Assembly (NCBI GenBank): GCA_004151065.3
Contig: NWUY0300029681.1
Span: forward strand, 1-15,756
Reading direction: 5' to 3'
Length of the DNA: 15,756 nt
Source of the DNA: Larix sibirica
Lineage: Eukaryota > Streptophyta > Pinopsida > Pinales > Pinaceae
Position numbers and translations under genes: made by a program. Positions 1 through 7,611 of the stretch are shown here, in pieces. A model generated the notes under the pieces. The model did not search any database, was not told where the DNA came from, and worked only from the letters and a program-made list of their open reading frames with translations. The stretch's first letter is position 1. Each line of letters begins with the position of its first letter.

Positions 1-69
1 CATTTGTAGTCTGTTCTATTTGTTCTAGACTCACTTTGAGCTAGGGAGATCCGGCTCGCGTCCGCTCGA

Positions 70-760
70 GTGGATTGTCCGATAACACTATCTTCCTCTT
101 TTCACATCCTTGGTTTTGATGCCTTGGGCATCCTTACCAATGTTTACAAGCCTTCTCTCCCAGATTCCAATTTCATATTCATGGACTCGTTGAGATATGT
201 CTGCCATTTATCTCAACACCCAAATTGGATCGTGGGAGGAGACTTCAACATGCTCACCTCCCTTTTGAAAAAATAAGGAGGGATCCATCGTTTAGATGCT
301 GCTAGCAAATATTTCATCTCTCTTATACCCTCTCATGGATTATTTGACATAGAACCAATCAATGGTAAGCATACTTGGAACAATAGGCATGGAGGTTCCC
401 ACCAAATCACCCCCCATCTAGAAAAATTCTTGATAGCATCTCCTATGCTAACTTCTGTTCTTTCCATTGACTCAAACATTCATCCATTAGCAGGTTTGGA
501 CCATTGTCCTATCAGCCAAAATATAGATCTAGTGGACAACCCCCACAACAATCCTTTTCGGTTTGAAATATTCTGGTTGGACCACCCTGAATTCATGGAC
601 TCGCTTTCCCGATGGTGGTAGGAATCCCCTCAACATTTCAAATCCAAAATGTACGAACTTCATCAACGACTGAAATTTGTCAAAGGAAATCTTAAGAAAT
701 GGAATAAAGAAGTTTTCGAAAACATCTTTGAAGCTCGTAAACAACTGGAGGATGAAATGT
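70..760 (+). pseudogene. LINE-A ORF2 endonuclease domain (EEP/AP-type), partial
   Basis: In a functional element this domain nicks genomic DNA to prime reverse transcription. The visible motifs are WIVGGDFNM with GGDFN at 235-249, HTWNNR at 370-387, and LDHCPIS around 496-516, where the family normally has S-D-H; the catalytic Asp-His pair is therefore kept but the Ser is Leu. The segment following GGDFN has a stop at 274-276, and another stop follows the motif R-W-W at about 619-621. The Asn and Glu catalytic motifs of the N-terminus (the RGLG and QETK region) are not in the window, so the domain is 5' truncated here. The frame continues downstream into the coiled, Lys/Glu-rich linker (about 640-900). 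Confidence 0.85.
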
Positions 761-1150
761 GATAGCTACAACAAGATGCCATAAATCAAGGCTTCTTAGA
801 ATCCCTCCTGCAAAAAGAAAAGCAGTTGCAAGAAAGCATTAACCAAAGAATGGTGCATGAAGAAACCCTTTGGAGACAAAAGTCCCAGATTTGTTGGCTA
901 AAAGAAGGGAAGAAGAACACCACAATTTTCCATGACTCGATTATTCAACATCGCCATCACAACATGATATATTTCCTTCATTCATATAAAGGGCATAAAT
1001 TAACCAAGCATGAGGACATTGAGGATGAACTAATTTCCTACTAATGCACTCTTATGTTCAAGGATATGATCAACTCAGAAGCTGCCATGGACAAAATACT
1101 TCTACACATTTCGCCTTTAGTTTCAGATGAACATAATGAAAGCTTGCTCA
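760..1150 (+). pseudogene. LINE-A ORF2 linker between endonuclease and RT
   Basis: This stretch lies in the same frame as the endonuclease. It has a Lys/Glu/Gln-rich helical stretch, then the motif W-R-Q-K-S followed by WLKEGKKNTTIFHDS at 895-939. The latter is the W-L-K-E-G-D-x-N-T-x-F-F-H block that precedes RT in plant L1 elements, here with D changed to K and F-F-H to I-F-H. Two adjacent stops occur near 760-767 and one at 1042-1044. This linker is diagnostic for the plant L1 lineage and confirms that endonuclease and RT belong to the same element. Confidence 0.8.
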
Positions 1151-2005
1151 GACCCATCTCCTTGGAGGAGGTCAAGAATGTCAATATGAACATGTTGCTT
1201 AGAAAAGCTCCTGGACATGATGGCTTTATAATAGACTTCTATCACCACTGTTGGATGATTATGAAAAATGAGATTTGGCAAGTAGTTGAAGAATCGAGAT
1301 CCTAATCGAAAGTCTTGTTATCCTTGAATGCTACTTTCCTTATGCTCATCCCCAAGGAAGAGAATGCTTCTAATCCAGGTAAATTCCATCCCATATCCCT
1401 CTTCAATTTTATTTTTAAAATCATCACCAAGGTAATTGCAAACATGATAAATCCCATCTCCCTTTTCTAATCTCGAATGAACAATTGGGATATGTTGAAG
1501 GTCGACAAATTCTTAATGCAATTATTATTGCCAATAAAACTATCCACACTCTTTAGACTTCCAAGAAAGTTGGCATGCTTAAAAGATTGACCTTTCGAAA
1601 TCCTTTGACAAAATTTCCTGGCACTTCATCGAGCCCTCCCTTCTTTCCTTTGGTTTTGTTCCTAAATGGGTCCATTGGATTCTTTTCCTCACCTCCTCGG
1701 TCTTCTTCTCAATTTTGATCAATGGTTCTATGTCCACAACCTTCTCTTCTTCCACAGGTCTCGGGAAAGGTGACCATTTGTCTCCCTTCATCTTCATCCA
1801 AATGGTCAAAGGTTTAGGTAGAGCACTTAAAGTTGTTGTTCAAAATGGGAGACTCTCTAGTCTTCACCCTGTCGATGACGACTTAGTTGCCTCTCACCTG
1901 CAATTCATGGACAATATGTTGGTGTTGGTTGTTGCTACCATTTGGGAGGTTGAAACTATCAAGGTAATCCTTCACTCTTTTCTTGAATCCTTAGGGATTC
2001 TCTAA
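1150..2005 (+). pseudogene. LINE-A ORF2 reverse transcriptase domain, active site destroyed
   Basis: RT blocks appear in order across three frames. KAPGHDGF is at 1204-1227 (family K-A-P-G-P-D-G-F). LIPKEE and FHPISLFNF follow at about 1345-1415. EQLGYVEGRQILN starts near 1479 in a second frame. DLSKSFDKISW starts at 1589 in a third frame and carries the first catalytic Asp. GLGKGDHLSPF is at 1757-1789 (family G-x-R-Q-G-D-P-L-S-P). QFMDNMLVL begins at 1901 where the family has Q-F-A/V-D-D-T: the first Asp of the catalytic pair is kept (1910-1912) and the second is Asn (1913-1915). Two frameshifts and the D-to-N change would abolish polymerase activity. Confidence 0.9.
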
Positions 2006-2940
2006 ATATGGATAAGTCCCACTTTTTATTTTTCAATACTCCTTAGCTCTTCAAATCCAAATTTATTGTATTCTTCGTTTCAATCAAAGCTCCCTTCCAT
2101 CCAAATATTTATGTGCACCTCTCGTCGCCTCTACAATTCATCATCCTGCATGGGAAAATCTACTTGCTAATATGGAAAAATGCCTCTCTTACTATGCCTT
2201 TCAATCTTTGAACCTGGAAAGCCATTTGATGCTCCTGAAGTCTGTCCTGCGTAGCATGAGCACCTAACTTTTATCTATTCTTTATCCCCTATGTATATTC
2301 TCCATGCCTTTCGAAGTCTTTAGCGCTTCGTTCTTTAGGGAGGCTCCAAAGTGAAGAATAGAAAGTGGGATCTAGTTAGTTGGACCAAAGTTTGCCTACC
2401 AAAACAACAAGGGGGGCTGAGAGTTAGGGACCTGAAAATTGAAAATAAGGCCTAGAGAGCCAAATATTAGTGGCAATGGCTCACCAACGTGTCCACCTTA
2501 TGGGCGCAAATTTGGTACAGGAAATATGCACTAGATATTTCTCACAAAGACCTCATAAGGCTACAAAGAAACGTCCCAAGCTCGCTCATATGGACATCGG
2601 CCTGGATAAACGAAGATCTGATCCAACATAATGCATTATGGGAAATTCGAAATGGACATGTAGCTTACTTATGGGAATATGCTTGGAAACAATGTCCTAA
2701 GCTTATGAACTATCCCCAAAGAGACCTCTTCATCTCTACCACTCTAAATTCTCACAGCAATATGGTCTCCCAGTTCTAGATCCACTCAGAGCGCAACAAT
2801 CAATGGAGAACTTGGTTAGATAAAAATCTTTGGCCTGACCCTCCTCTAGGATTCCCCTAGGATGAATTTTGGGAGGACATCCCAAACCAAAAAATTTCAT
2901 TTCATCCAGGGCGAGCTGTTCTTCTTTGGGGATACAAGAA
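2006..2940 (+). pseudogene. LINE-A ORF2 post-RT region (thumb/connection)
   Basis: Just after the RT core, translated fragments read DKSHFLFFNTP (from about 2010), the post-YxDD block of plant L1 elements. They continue poorly, over several frames, through about 2300. From 2366 one frame holds KWDLVSWTKVCLPKQQGGL and then VRDL, a highly characteristic plant L1 block that links RT to the zinc-binding region. The same frame continues with WAQIWYRKYA (from about 2501) and SLIWTSAW then ALWEIRNGHVAYLWE (about 2590-2680). Stops interrupt it at about 2453, 2468 and 2777. The order and spacing fit the family, so this is decay and not rearrangement. Confidence 0.82.
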
Positions 2941-3420
2941 TAAATGCACATTTAATATCAAAGAAGCCTACTATATTCTAGCCAATCATAACACTACTTT
3001 GGAGGATTAAATTTGGAAACAAATATGGACCTAAAATATATGGCCAAAGGTCACTACCTTTCTTTGGTTGGTGGCCTAGGGAAGGGTCCTCACTTGGGAT
3101 CGTCTCATTGCTTGAGGCTTCGAGGGGCCTTCGCAATGTGTTCTCTATGCAAATCATTATAAAGACATGGAGCATCTATTTAAATCTTGAAGATTCATCA
3201 ACTCCCTTTGGTATAAAGGAGCCTCCATTTATTGATGGCAAGATCACAACAAATGAAGCATCAAAGAGACCCTAGCCAGTTGGCGATCTCAAATCTCTAA
3301 CAGAATTATTATCAACTGCATCTCGCAGCTCTTCTCGGGCTTCTTATTATGGAAAATGTGGAAGGAAAGGAATAAAATAATCTTCAAAGACTCCTCTATA
3401 TCAACCTCTCATGTCTAGAA
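2941..3420 (+). pseudogene. LINE-A zinc-binding RT-associated region (zf-RVT-like) and tail
   Basis: Frame 2 reads FNIKEAYYIL, then IWKQIWT-stop-NIWPKVTTFLWLVA, then RVLTWDRLIA, then CVLYANHYKDMEHLFKS-stop (3137-3190). This matches the zf-RVT pattern of W-x-x-I-W, P-K-V-x-x-F-x-W, L-T-x-D-R-L, C-x-x-C and H-L-F-x-x-C. The second Cys of the C-x-x-C is Tyr, and the final Cys is lost at the TGA at 3188-3190. Further on, FLLWKMWKERNKIIF (about 3340-3385) matches the block that follows zf-RVT in plant L1 elements. At least six stops are in frame, several where the family has Trp, Arg or Gln, suggesting C-to-T decay (inference). Confidence 0.82.
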
Positions 3421-3611
3421 AATTATCACCTTAGATATTTGAGAAACCATGCTCCTCAAATCCTAGAATGCAAATAATTGGCAAGGAAAGAAAGAGGACA
3501 TACAATCATTCATGCATGGGGCATCTCTCGTCCCCAGAATGCTTCCTCTCCCCCTCGTCCTTGGGGAGATACTCCTCCATTCCTATGCACTAGTCCCTTC
3601 CATTTCTTGTA

Positions 3612-3820
3612 TTTATCAACCTTAACTTTGATGGGGCAAGCAAGGGTAACCGTGGGTCGACGAGATACAGGAGTGTGTTCGTAGACGGCTTAGGTAATAT
3701 TCTTCATATATATGTGGGATCCATTAGAACATAAAGAAACAATGTGACATAACTCTACGCCATGGTTAAAGGAATCAAGATTGCAGGAACGGAGGGATAG
3801 AACAATTCCCTGTAAATAAT
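3612..3820 (+). pseudogene. LINE-A C-terminal RNase H domain, N-terminal half only
   Basis: In frame with 3621 the translation reads LNFDGASKGNRG, the start of a plant-type RNase H with its first catalytic Asp at 3630-3632, followed by FVDGLGNILHIYVGSI. After a stop at 3732-3734 the same frame continues with a stop exactly where the catalytic Glu of the A-E-x-x-A motif is expected (3750-3752), then LYAMVKGIKIAGTEG (3753-3797). The Asp-Ser block and the last catalytic Asp are absent: the text dissolves into AT-rich DNA at about 3815. RNase H would remove the RNA strand during replication. The abrupt loss half-way through the domain suggests a deletion or recombination breakpoint, not mere point decay. 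Confidence 0.8.
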
Positions 3821-4187
3821 GTTTATTTTACCATCCATATCTATTGAGATTATATAAATATTTTGTACCACATATAAAAATGGAAAATAATTGTATCTCC
3901 TCATCTACTTCTCTTAAGATTGCATGTACATAGTTTTTCATATAAAAGAGGAAAATAATATACCATAATCTAAGAACATTTATATTGTATAAATATTTAA
4001 ATATTAAAAGAATATTTCATTTTATGTAAATATTTGTTTATAAATTATTATAAAATTAATTATTCATTTTTTCAATAATAATGTCTAGACTCTTCAATCC
4101 ATATGATACTAGTAAGTTATTATTTCTATAAAATATTTGTATATTGTTTCGTGATATGAAATGATATTTTCTTTTGTGTAATGATGT
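3821..4187. other. AT-rich spacer, no gene seen
   Basis: The sequence is dominated by A and T with runs such as AAATATTTAAATATT and repeated TATTTG/TAAATAT words. I see no reading frame of interest, no RNA gene and no recognisable transposon end. It begins where the LINE-A RNase H text stops and ends at the left copy of the 8-bp repeat AATGATGT (4180-4187). Confidence 0.6.
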
Positions 4188-4456
4188 CTTTATATTAAAA
4201 TGGGCATATGATATGGGGCACTCAAATCATCCTATTTCTGACCAGGTATAGTTCCACCCATTCCATATTTTTTTGCAAAAATCTAGTGATCTAGGTCATT
4301 TCAAAATGGACCAAAACCCCTAGAGAAAAAGTTCCATGGGAAAATATTCTAATGATGGCGTGGAACTATGAATTTTGTCATAGTTCTTATTAGATTTAAG
4401 GCTAGTTTTGGCTAGGTCATAGGCGAGATTTGAGTACCACTTATCCCACACCATTA
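4188..4456. mobile_element. Candidate foldback / MITE element (hAT-like target-site length)
   Basis: A 269-bp non-coding segment is bounded on both sides by the exact 8-bp direct repeat AATGATGT (4180-4187 and 4457-4464). Inverted repeats are nested inside. An outer pair (4195-4228 against 4427-4458) matches at roughly three quarters of positions, with an 11-of-12 core (GGCACTCAAATC against the complement of GATTTGAGTACC). An exact 10-bp pair is ATAGTTCCAC at 4248-4257 and GTGGAACTAT at 4360-4369, and there is a 9-bp hairpin at 4363-4386. Eight-bp duplications are typical of hAT elements, but the outer inverted repeat does not begin exactly at the duplication on the left. The class is therefore inferred and the ends are approximate. 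Confidence 0.45.
4363..4386. repeat. Perfect 9-bp inverted repeat with 6-nt loop
   Basis: GAACTATGA at 4363-4371 is followed by the loop ATTTTG and then TCATAGTTC at 4378-4386. The left arm also overlaps an exact 10-bp inverted match to 4248-4257, so this hairpin can compete with a larger fold of the candidate MITE around it. Confidence 0.8.
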
Positions 4457-4484
4457 AATGATGTTACATATAATTTTATTTAAC

Positions 4485-4596
4485 AAGCTTATGTCATTTC
4501 ATTTTCCATATGATTATTTTCAAGTATATAATTAAAATATAAGCTTATGCCATTTCATTTTCTATATAATTATTTTCAAGTATATATTTAAAATAT
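4485..4596. repeat. Two-copy 56-bp tandem repeat
   Basis: Copy 1 is 4485-4540 and copy 2 is 4541-4596. Both begin AAGCTTATG and contain CATTTCATTTTC, then ATTATTTTCAAGTATATA. They differ at about five positions (for example GTC against GCC, and CCATATG against CTATATA), so the duplication is fairly recent compared with the surrounding relics. No coding content. Confidence 0.9.
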
Positions 4597-5160
4597 AAGT
4601 TGAATGATGATGTCAAGGAGTCTCACGTTGAGATGGTGTGACATTTTCATGCTAATAGATGGGATATGTCATAGATATATTGCTAAAAATCAAACTTGCA
4701 ACATGATGAGGATCAAACAAAGGTCATTTATTAGGAGAATGCATCTAGGAATAGTGTATAAGTTAGCCTGTGTAATCTTAACCAACTATGCGTACACTAA
4801 CATCCGCCCTTATGAGGAACGTAGGGAGTAAATATAAGAAAAATTGGGTCCTAGTGGTTAGTCCTTGTTAGGTACCCATGTACAAAACTCTCATATAAAT
4901 AGAGAAAAAGGAGAAAAACTTGTAAGAAAAAAACCTTCCTCAAAGGAGAGTAAATCACCAAACTTGAAAAGGAATTGGAGTTGAATGTGAAGTAGATTCC
5001 ACACACAAATCCAAGCATTGAATTCCAAACTCCAAAGGTAGTGAGAATTAAATGCACACCCCCCCAAAAAAAAGAGATCGATCCTCTAAAATGATCCCTA
5101 GCACAAAATGCTTGATTCATTATTCATATAACATGTAACTATTAGCATGTGAGGCTTATC
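4597..5160. other. Unclassified segment, possibly retrotransposon LTR or promoter-like DNA
   Basis: This stretch is less AT-rich than its flanks and has no convincing protein. The open frames at 4604-4831 (+) and 4851-5120 (-) show no family motif. It contains a TATA-like box at 4894-4901, A-rich runs after it, and a C-run next to an A-run at about 5058-5073. Plant LTRs often look like this (TATA box, then A-rich leader), but I found no paired LTR, no TG...CA ends I would defend, no primer-binding site and no gag/pol text nearby. I therefore leave it unassigned. Confidence 0.35.
4894..4901 (+). promoter_or_regulatory. TATA-box-like sequence
   Basis: The sequence CTCATATAAATAGAG spans 4889-4903, and TATAAATA is a good match to the plant TATA consensus. 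No downstream gene starts within several hundred bases, so function is doubtful. In AT-rich DNA such matches arise easily, though the flanking CTC and AGAG make this one better than most. Confidence 0.3.
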
Positions 5161-5460
5161 TACTCTAACCCATGACCCTTACAAACCCTAATATTGGCAC
5201 ATATATTGTTTAACTCTAATATCTCATTACATCAAACCTTTCCAATACCCATCACTTGCATCACTTAACCATTGAATGCCATAGCATCTATAGCTCCTAA
5301 TCCTAGTAACCCTAACCCCCATACACTAACTTATATAACTCATAACCCTTGTAAAATCTAATTGCCACACTTATAAAATTCATATGTTAACTCTTTTAAC
5401 CCTATTTTAACTATTATAACCTTATCATAACTATTTTAACTATTGTAACCTTTATAACCT
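5161..5460. repeat. TAACC / ACCCTAA-rich low-complexity tract
   Basis: The words CTAACCC, AACCCTAA, TAACCCT, CATAACCC, TTTAACCC, TTATAACC and TTGTAACC recur irregularly through about 300 bases, with intervening ACTATT and CATCAC words. They resemble the plant telomere unit (CCCTAAA on this strand) but have no regular period, so I call this degenerate low-complexity sequence and not a telomere-derived array. No gene. Confidence 0.5.
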
Positions 5461-5504
5461 TCTTGAGATGTTTCGCATTTTAATGTTTCAGTGTTATGGA
5501 GCTG

Positions 5505-6606
5505 TATTTTGCTATTTTTCATTTTTTGGGGTTACTTAAATTGTTATTGTTTCAATCTAATTATGTTTTATATTATAGGAGACAAACTTGGAGGTGATGG
5601 ACATAGATCGAGTTATTTCTAAGGAGGACATAAGGCATGATGTACAAAATCAAGAACACAAATATTGCATTAAGTTATGAAATATAAAATGGATGATATT
5701 TAGTGCTTTATCCAAGTTTTTCATAATATAAGTACATTATATAGTTTATTATCCAATATCATAAAAGAATAATGCATGTGGTTGATTATTTAAGGTCGAA
5801 AACAAAATTAATGTACATGGAGGTGGATCTCATACTATTAAAAAAATGTCACAATACAAAGTGGGTGGAAGAGGATATGGCAACATAGTCTACAAATATA
5901 ACAAAAAATGAGCACAATGAACATGAGGTTCATCGTGATAATACTACATGGGATGAATACTTTGAAACAATTGTTGTTTGTGGATGTTTTTTATTTCCTG
6001 GAAAGATATAATTCAAATAGGAAATTGCACAAAGTCAGATTTGGCTATTTTTTGGGTAGTCATTTAATTGGTGTACTAAAGATAATTAGATCATTGCTGT
6101 GTATTACAGGATCCAAAGGAGGACTTGGAAGTCACAAATCAAATCATTTCACTAAATGAGGATATAAGACGAGATATGGGGCATCATGTACCAACATATC
6201 ACCTTAACTTATGAAATATCGATAAGATGAAATTTAGTCCAGTACTTATCACAATATAAGAACATTATATATTTACTATCCAATATTGGAAAAAAATAAT
6301 GCATGCCGTCGATTACTTCAGGTCGATAATGAAAATGGAGAAAATGTAGATTTGAAGCTTTGTACTAAAAACAACAAAAATGTGTATGTGGGCATCAACC
6401 TCTTCCGGTTAAATCACACAAAGGGCAGTGGGTCGAAGAGGATATGATAATGGAGTCTAGAAATGCAATAAGAAAAGAGTGCACTGAACAAGAGGTGGGT
6501 CATGATGATACTACATGAGATGAATACTTTGACACAAATGTTGTTTGTGTATGTTCTTAAGGTCATGGAAAGAAAGAATTCAAAAGAGGAATTCTACAAA
6601 GGCATT
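5505..6606 (+). repeat. Diverged tandem duplication of an exon-intron unit (2 copies)
   Basis: Copy A is about 5505-6040 and copy B about 6041-6606. The offset is about 534 bases in the first half and 567 in the second, because copy B has extra bases near 6345-6400. Matching landmarks include GCTATTTTT (5511 and 6044), the predicted splice acceptor TATTATAG / TATTACAG, the GAGGACATAAGG / GAGGATATAAGA block (5624 and 6158), CAATATAAG...ACATTATATA, AATAATGCATG, AGGTCGA, and GATGAATACTTTGA (5952 and 6519). The last part matches as GGAAAGA...AATTCAAA. Introns and exons were duplicated together, which points to DNA-level duplication. Confidence 0.85.
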
Positions 6607-6674
6607 ACATAAATGATGACCTTCAAGTGGGTGTTATGCCTCCTACTATTGATTCGAATCCAAGAGGAGTTGTG
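5581..6674 (+). pseudogene. Duplicated exons of an unrecognised gene or transposon ORF upstream of the SET/Tnp2 relic
   Basis: Each copy has a short first coding block. Copy A has LEVMDIDRVISKEDIRHD (from 5589) and copy B LEVTNQIISLNEDIRRD (from about 6125). Each also has a longer second block: KWVEEDM, then TKNEHNEHEV, then DNTTWDEYFETIVVC in copy A (about 5859-5980), against QWVEEDM, AIRKECTEQEV and DDTT-stop-DEYFDTNVVC in copy B (about 6428-6555). The W-V-E-E-D-M start faintly recalls helix-turn-helix leaders of the Psq/CENP-B type, but this is too weak to call. Copy B runs on through MPPTIDSNPRGVV to a GTAAGG donor at 6675. Because the protein text, and not only the DNA, matches between copies, these were probably true exons. 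The function is unknown. Confidence 0.5.
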
Positions 6675-6778
6675 GTAAGGAATCTTCACATTTGATATAA
6701 TACATATGTATAAATATTTTATTCACATTTTCAATATTTTATTTGAATGATTAATATTTTAACAATAAATACTTGTAG
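6675..6778 (+). other. Predicted intron (GTAAGG...TTGTAG)
   Basis: A strong donor GTAAGG (6675-6680) follows a coding-like GGAGTTGTG, and an AT-rich stretch ends with TACTTGTAG at 6778, directly before the coding-like EIVHGLNFPRAPTSSLQGDE. The length of 104 nt is normal for plant introns. Inferred from sequence only. Confidence 0.45.
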
Positions 6779-7118
6779 GAAATAGTTCATGGTTTAAATT
6801 TTCCTAGAGCACCTACTTCCAGCCTACAGGGTGATGAACATTTATAAACTAATGCATATAGAAATAAGACGTGCACATATAAAATCTCAGAATATGAGGG
6901 AGTGATTAATATGAATAAGAGAACAAGAACATGTTTACGGATGCATAAATTGATTCAAGACAAGGGAGACGTGGAGTACAAACTCTATGAGAATGAATGT
7001 GATGGAGATGATGAATTTCCCCTGAAGTTGAGATCAATATACAAAGAAACATTTGATCGTCAATTATTATGCTTGGCCTAGTGATCAACAACTACTTGTT
7101 GTATATGAGGTGTTTTAA
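6779..7118 (+). pseudogene. Linker region between duplicated exons and SET-like domain, unrecognised
   Basis: Translation gives EIVHGLNFPRAPTSSLQGDE from 6779. An Arg/Lys-rich then acidic stretch follows, with fragments such as NMNKRTRTCLRMHK and ENECDGDDEFPLKLRSI (about 6909-7040). In the frame of the downstream domain there is NYYAWPSDQQLLVVYEVF (7062-7115), ended by a TAA at 7116-7118. I recognise no domain. The basic-acidic composition fits a nuclear protein linker, and at least one frameshift separates the halves. Confidence 0.4.
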
Positions 7119-7611
7119 TTATGGGTATACAACTACATGATACAACCCTCCAATATTCATGGCGCAAAATTGGGCATGTTTATTTTTGAAAATTTCCATG
7201 TAGGATCAAAACATATAAACACATCACAACAAACAAATAGGATATTAATTATATATTATGGTCCATCATATTCTATTGGTGAATGGAGGATGCTAGTGGA
7301 ATATAAGCTTAGTATGCCATCATATGGTCTAAATTCAAATATATATACAAATTGTTTGCAATTGGAAAGAGGTCAAAAAGTGAAAAGAGGCAATATTGGT
7401 ATATAAATGGTCATGCATACACACATAAAAATATTGCAGGATTTATAAATAGTAACTTAAAGGAAAGGACCCTACTATAAGACCAAATTGCCAATTTGTT
7501 GAGGTTATAAATGATAAAGATGGAGATATGAACAACTTAATAGATTCAGATAATGGTTGAGGCTATTACAAAACTTACTATTGGGATGAGTTATTGATTA
7601 ACTACCCTTTA
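7119..7611 (+). pseudogene. Degenerate SET-domain-like segment (lysine methyltransferase fold)
   Basis: SET domains transfer methyl groups from S-adenosylmethionine to lysines, mostly on histones. The visible blocks are as follows. QPSNIHGAKLGMFIFENF (7140-7193) resembles the opening S-x-I-x-G-A-G-L-G-L-F-A block. YYGPSYSIGEW (about 7254-7286) resembles the Y-x-G block. WYINGHAYTHKNIAGFINSN (7397-7456, shifted frame) resembles the I-D-G...N-I-A-G-F-I-N-S block. PNCQFVEV (about 7483-7506, shifted again) resembles the N-C-x-F block. DELLINY (7585-7605) resembles the C-terminal E-E-L-L-x-D-Y. Order and spacing fit one SET domain of about 160 residues. Two frameshifts, a stop within the GYY segment and the loss of the usual N-H-S-C make it non-functional. 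The family call is by eye; an alternative is an unrelated repeat-encoded protein. Confidence 0.6.

Larger units (their letters stand above)
1..3820 (+). mobile_element. LINE-A: decayed plant L1-type non-LTR retrotransposon, ORF2 region, both ends missing
   Basis: The domains run in the order known for plant L1-type ORF2: AP-type endonuclease (about 70-620), linker, reverse transcriptase (about 1150-2000), C-terminal region with RT-associated zinc-binding motif (about 2340-3400), and an RNase H start (about 3612-3820). One frame carries the text from about 70 to 1460. It then shifts near 1470, again at about 1589, somewhere between 2005 and 2366, and again before 3621, with at least a dozen in-frame stops. 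The first part of the endonuclease lies outside the window or is lost, and the RNase H stops about halfway. I see no ORF1, poly(A) tail or target-site duplication. Membership of the plant L1 clade with C-terminal RNase H is established family knowledge; the subfamily is not determined. The element is certainly inactive. Confidence 0.9.

Noticed and set aside
529-744. Open frame on the - strand inside LINE-A
   Set aside because: It is the antisense of the endonuclease and linker text, which is read clearly on the + strand; it has no domain of its own.
1579-1809. Lys/Glu-rich open frame on the - strand
   Set aside because: Antisense shadow of the RT palm region (SKSFDKISW to GKGDHLSPF); its charge comes from the complement of Ser/Phe/Leu codons.
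3478-3684. 68-codon open frame on the + strand
   Set aside because: Out of frame with both the zf-RVT tail and the RNase H text that overlaps its end (LNFDGASKGNRG is in another frame).
5037-5042. GTAGTG as a right end of the CACTA element
   Set aside because: The flanking bases do not match a CACTA terminal repeat (no TTCTTGTAGTG-like context) and it lies on the wrong side of the Tnp2 relic for its orientation.
4851-5120. 89-codon open frame on the - strand, hydrophobic and Phe-rich
   Set aside because: The Phe/Leu richness is the complement of A-rich DNA. It has no recognisable domain, and the segment looks non-coding.
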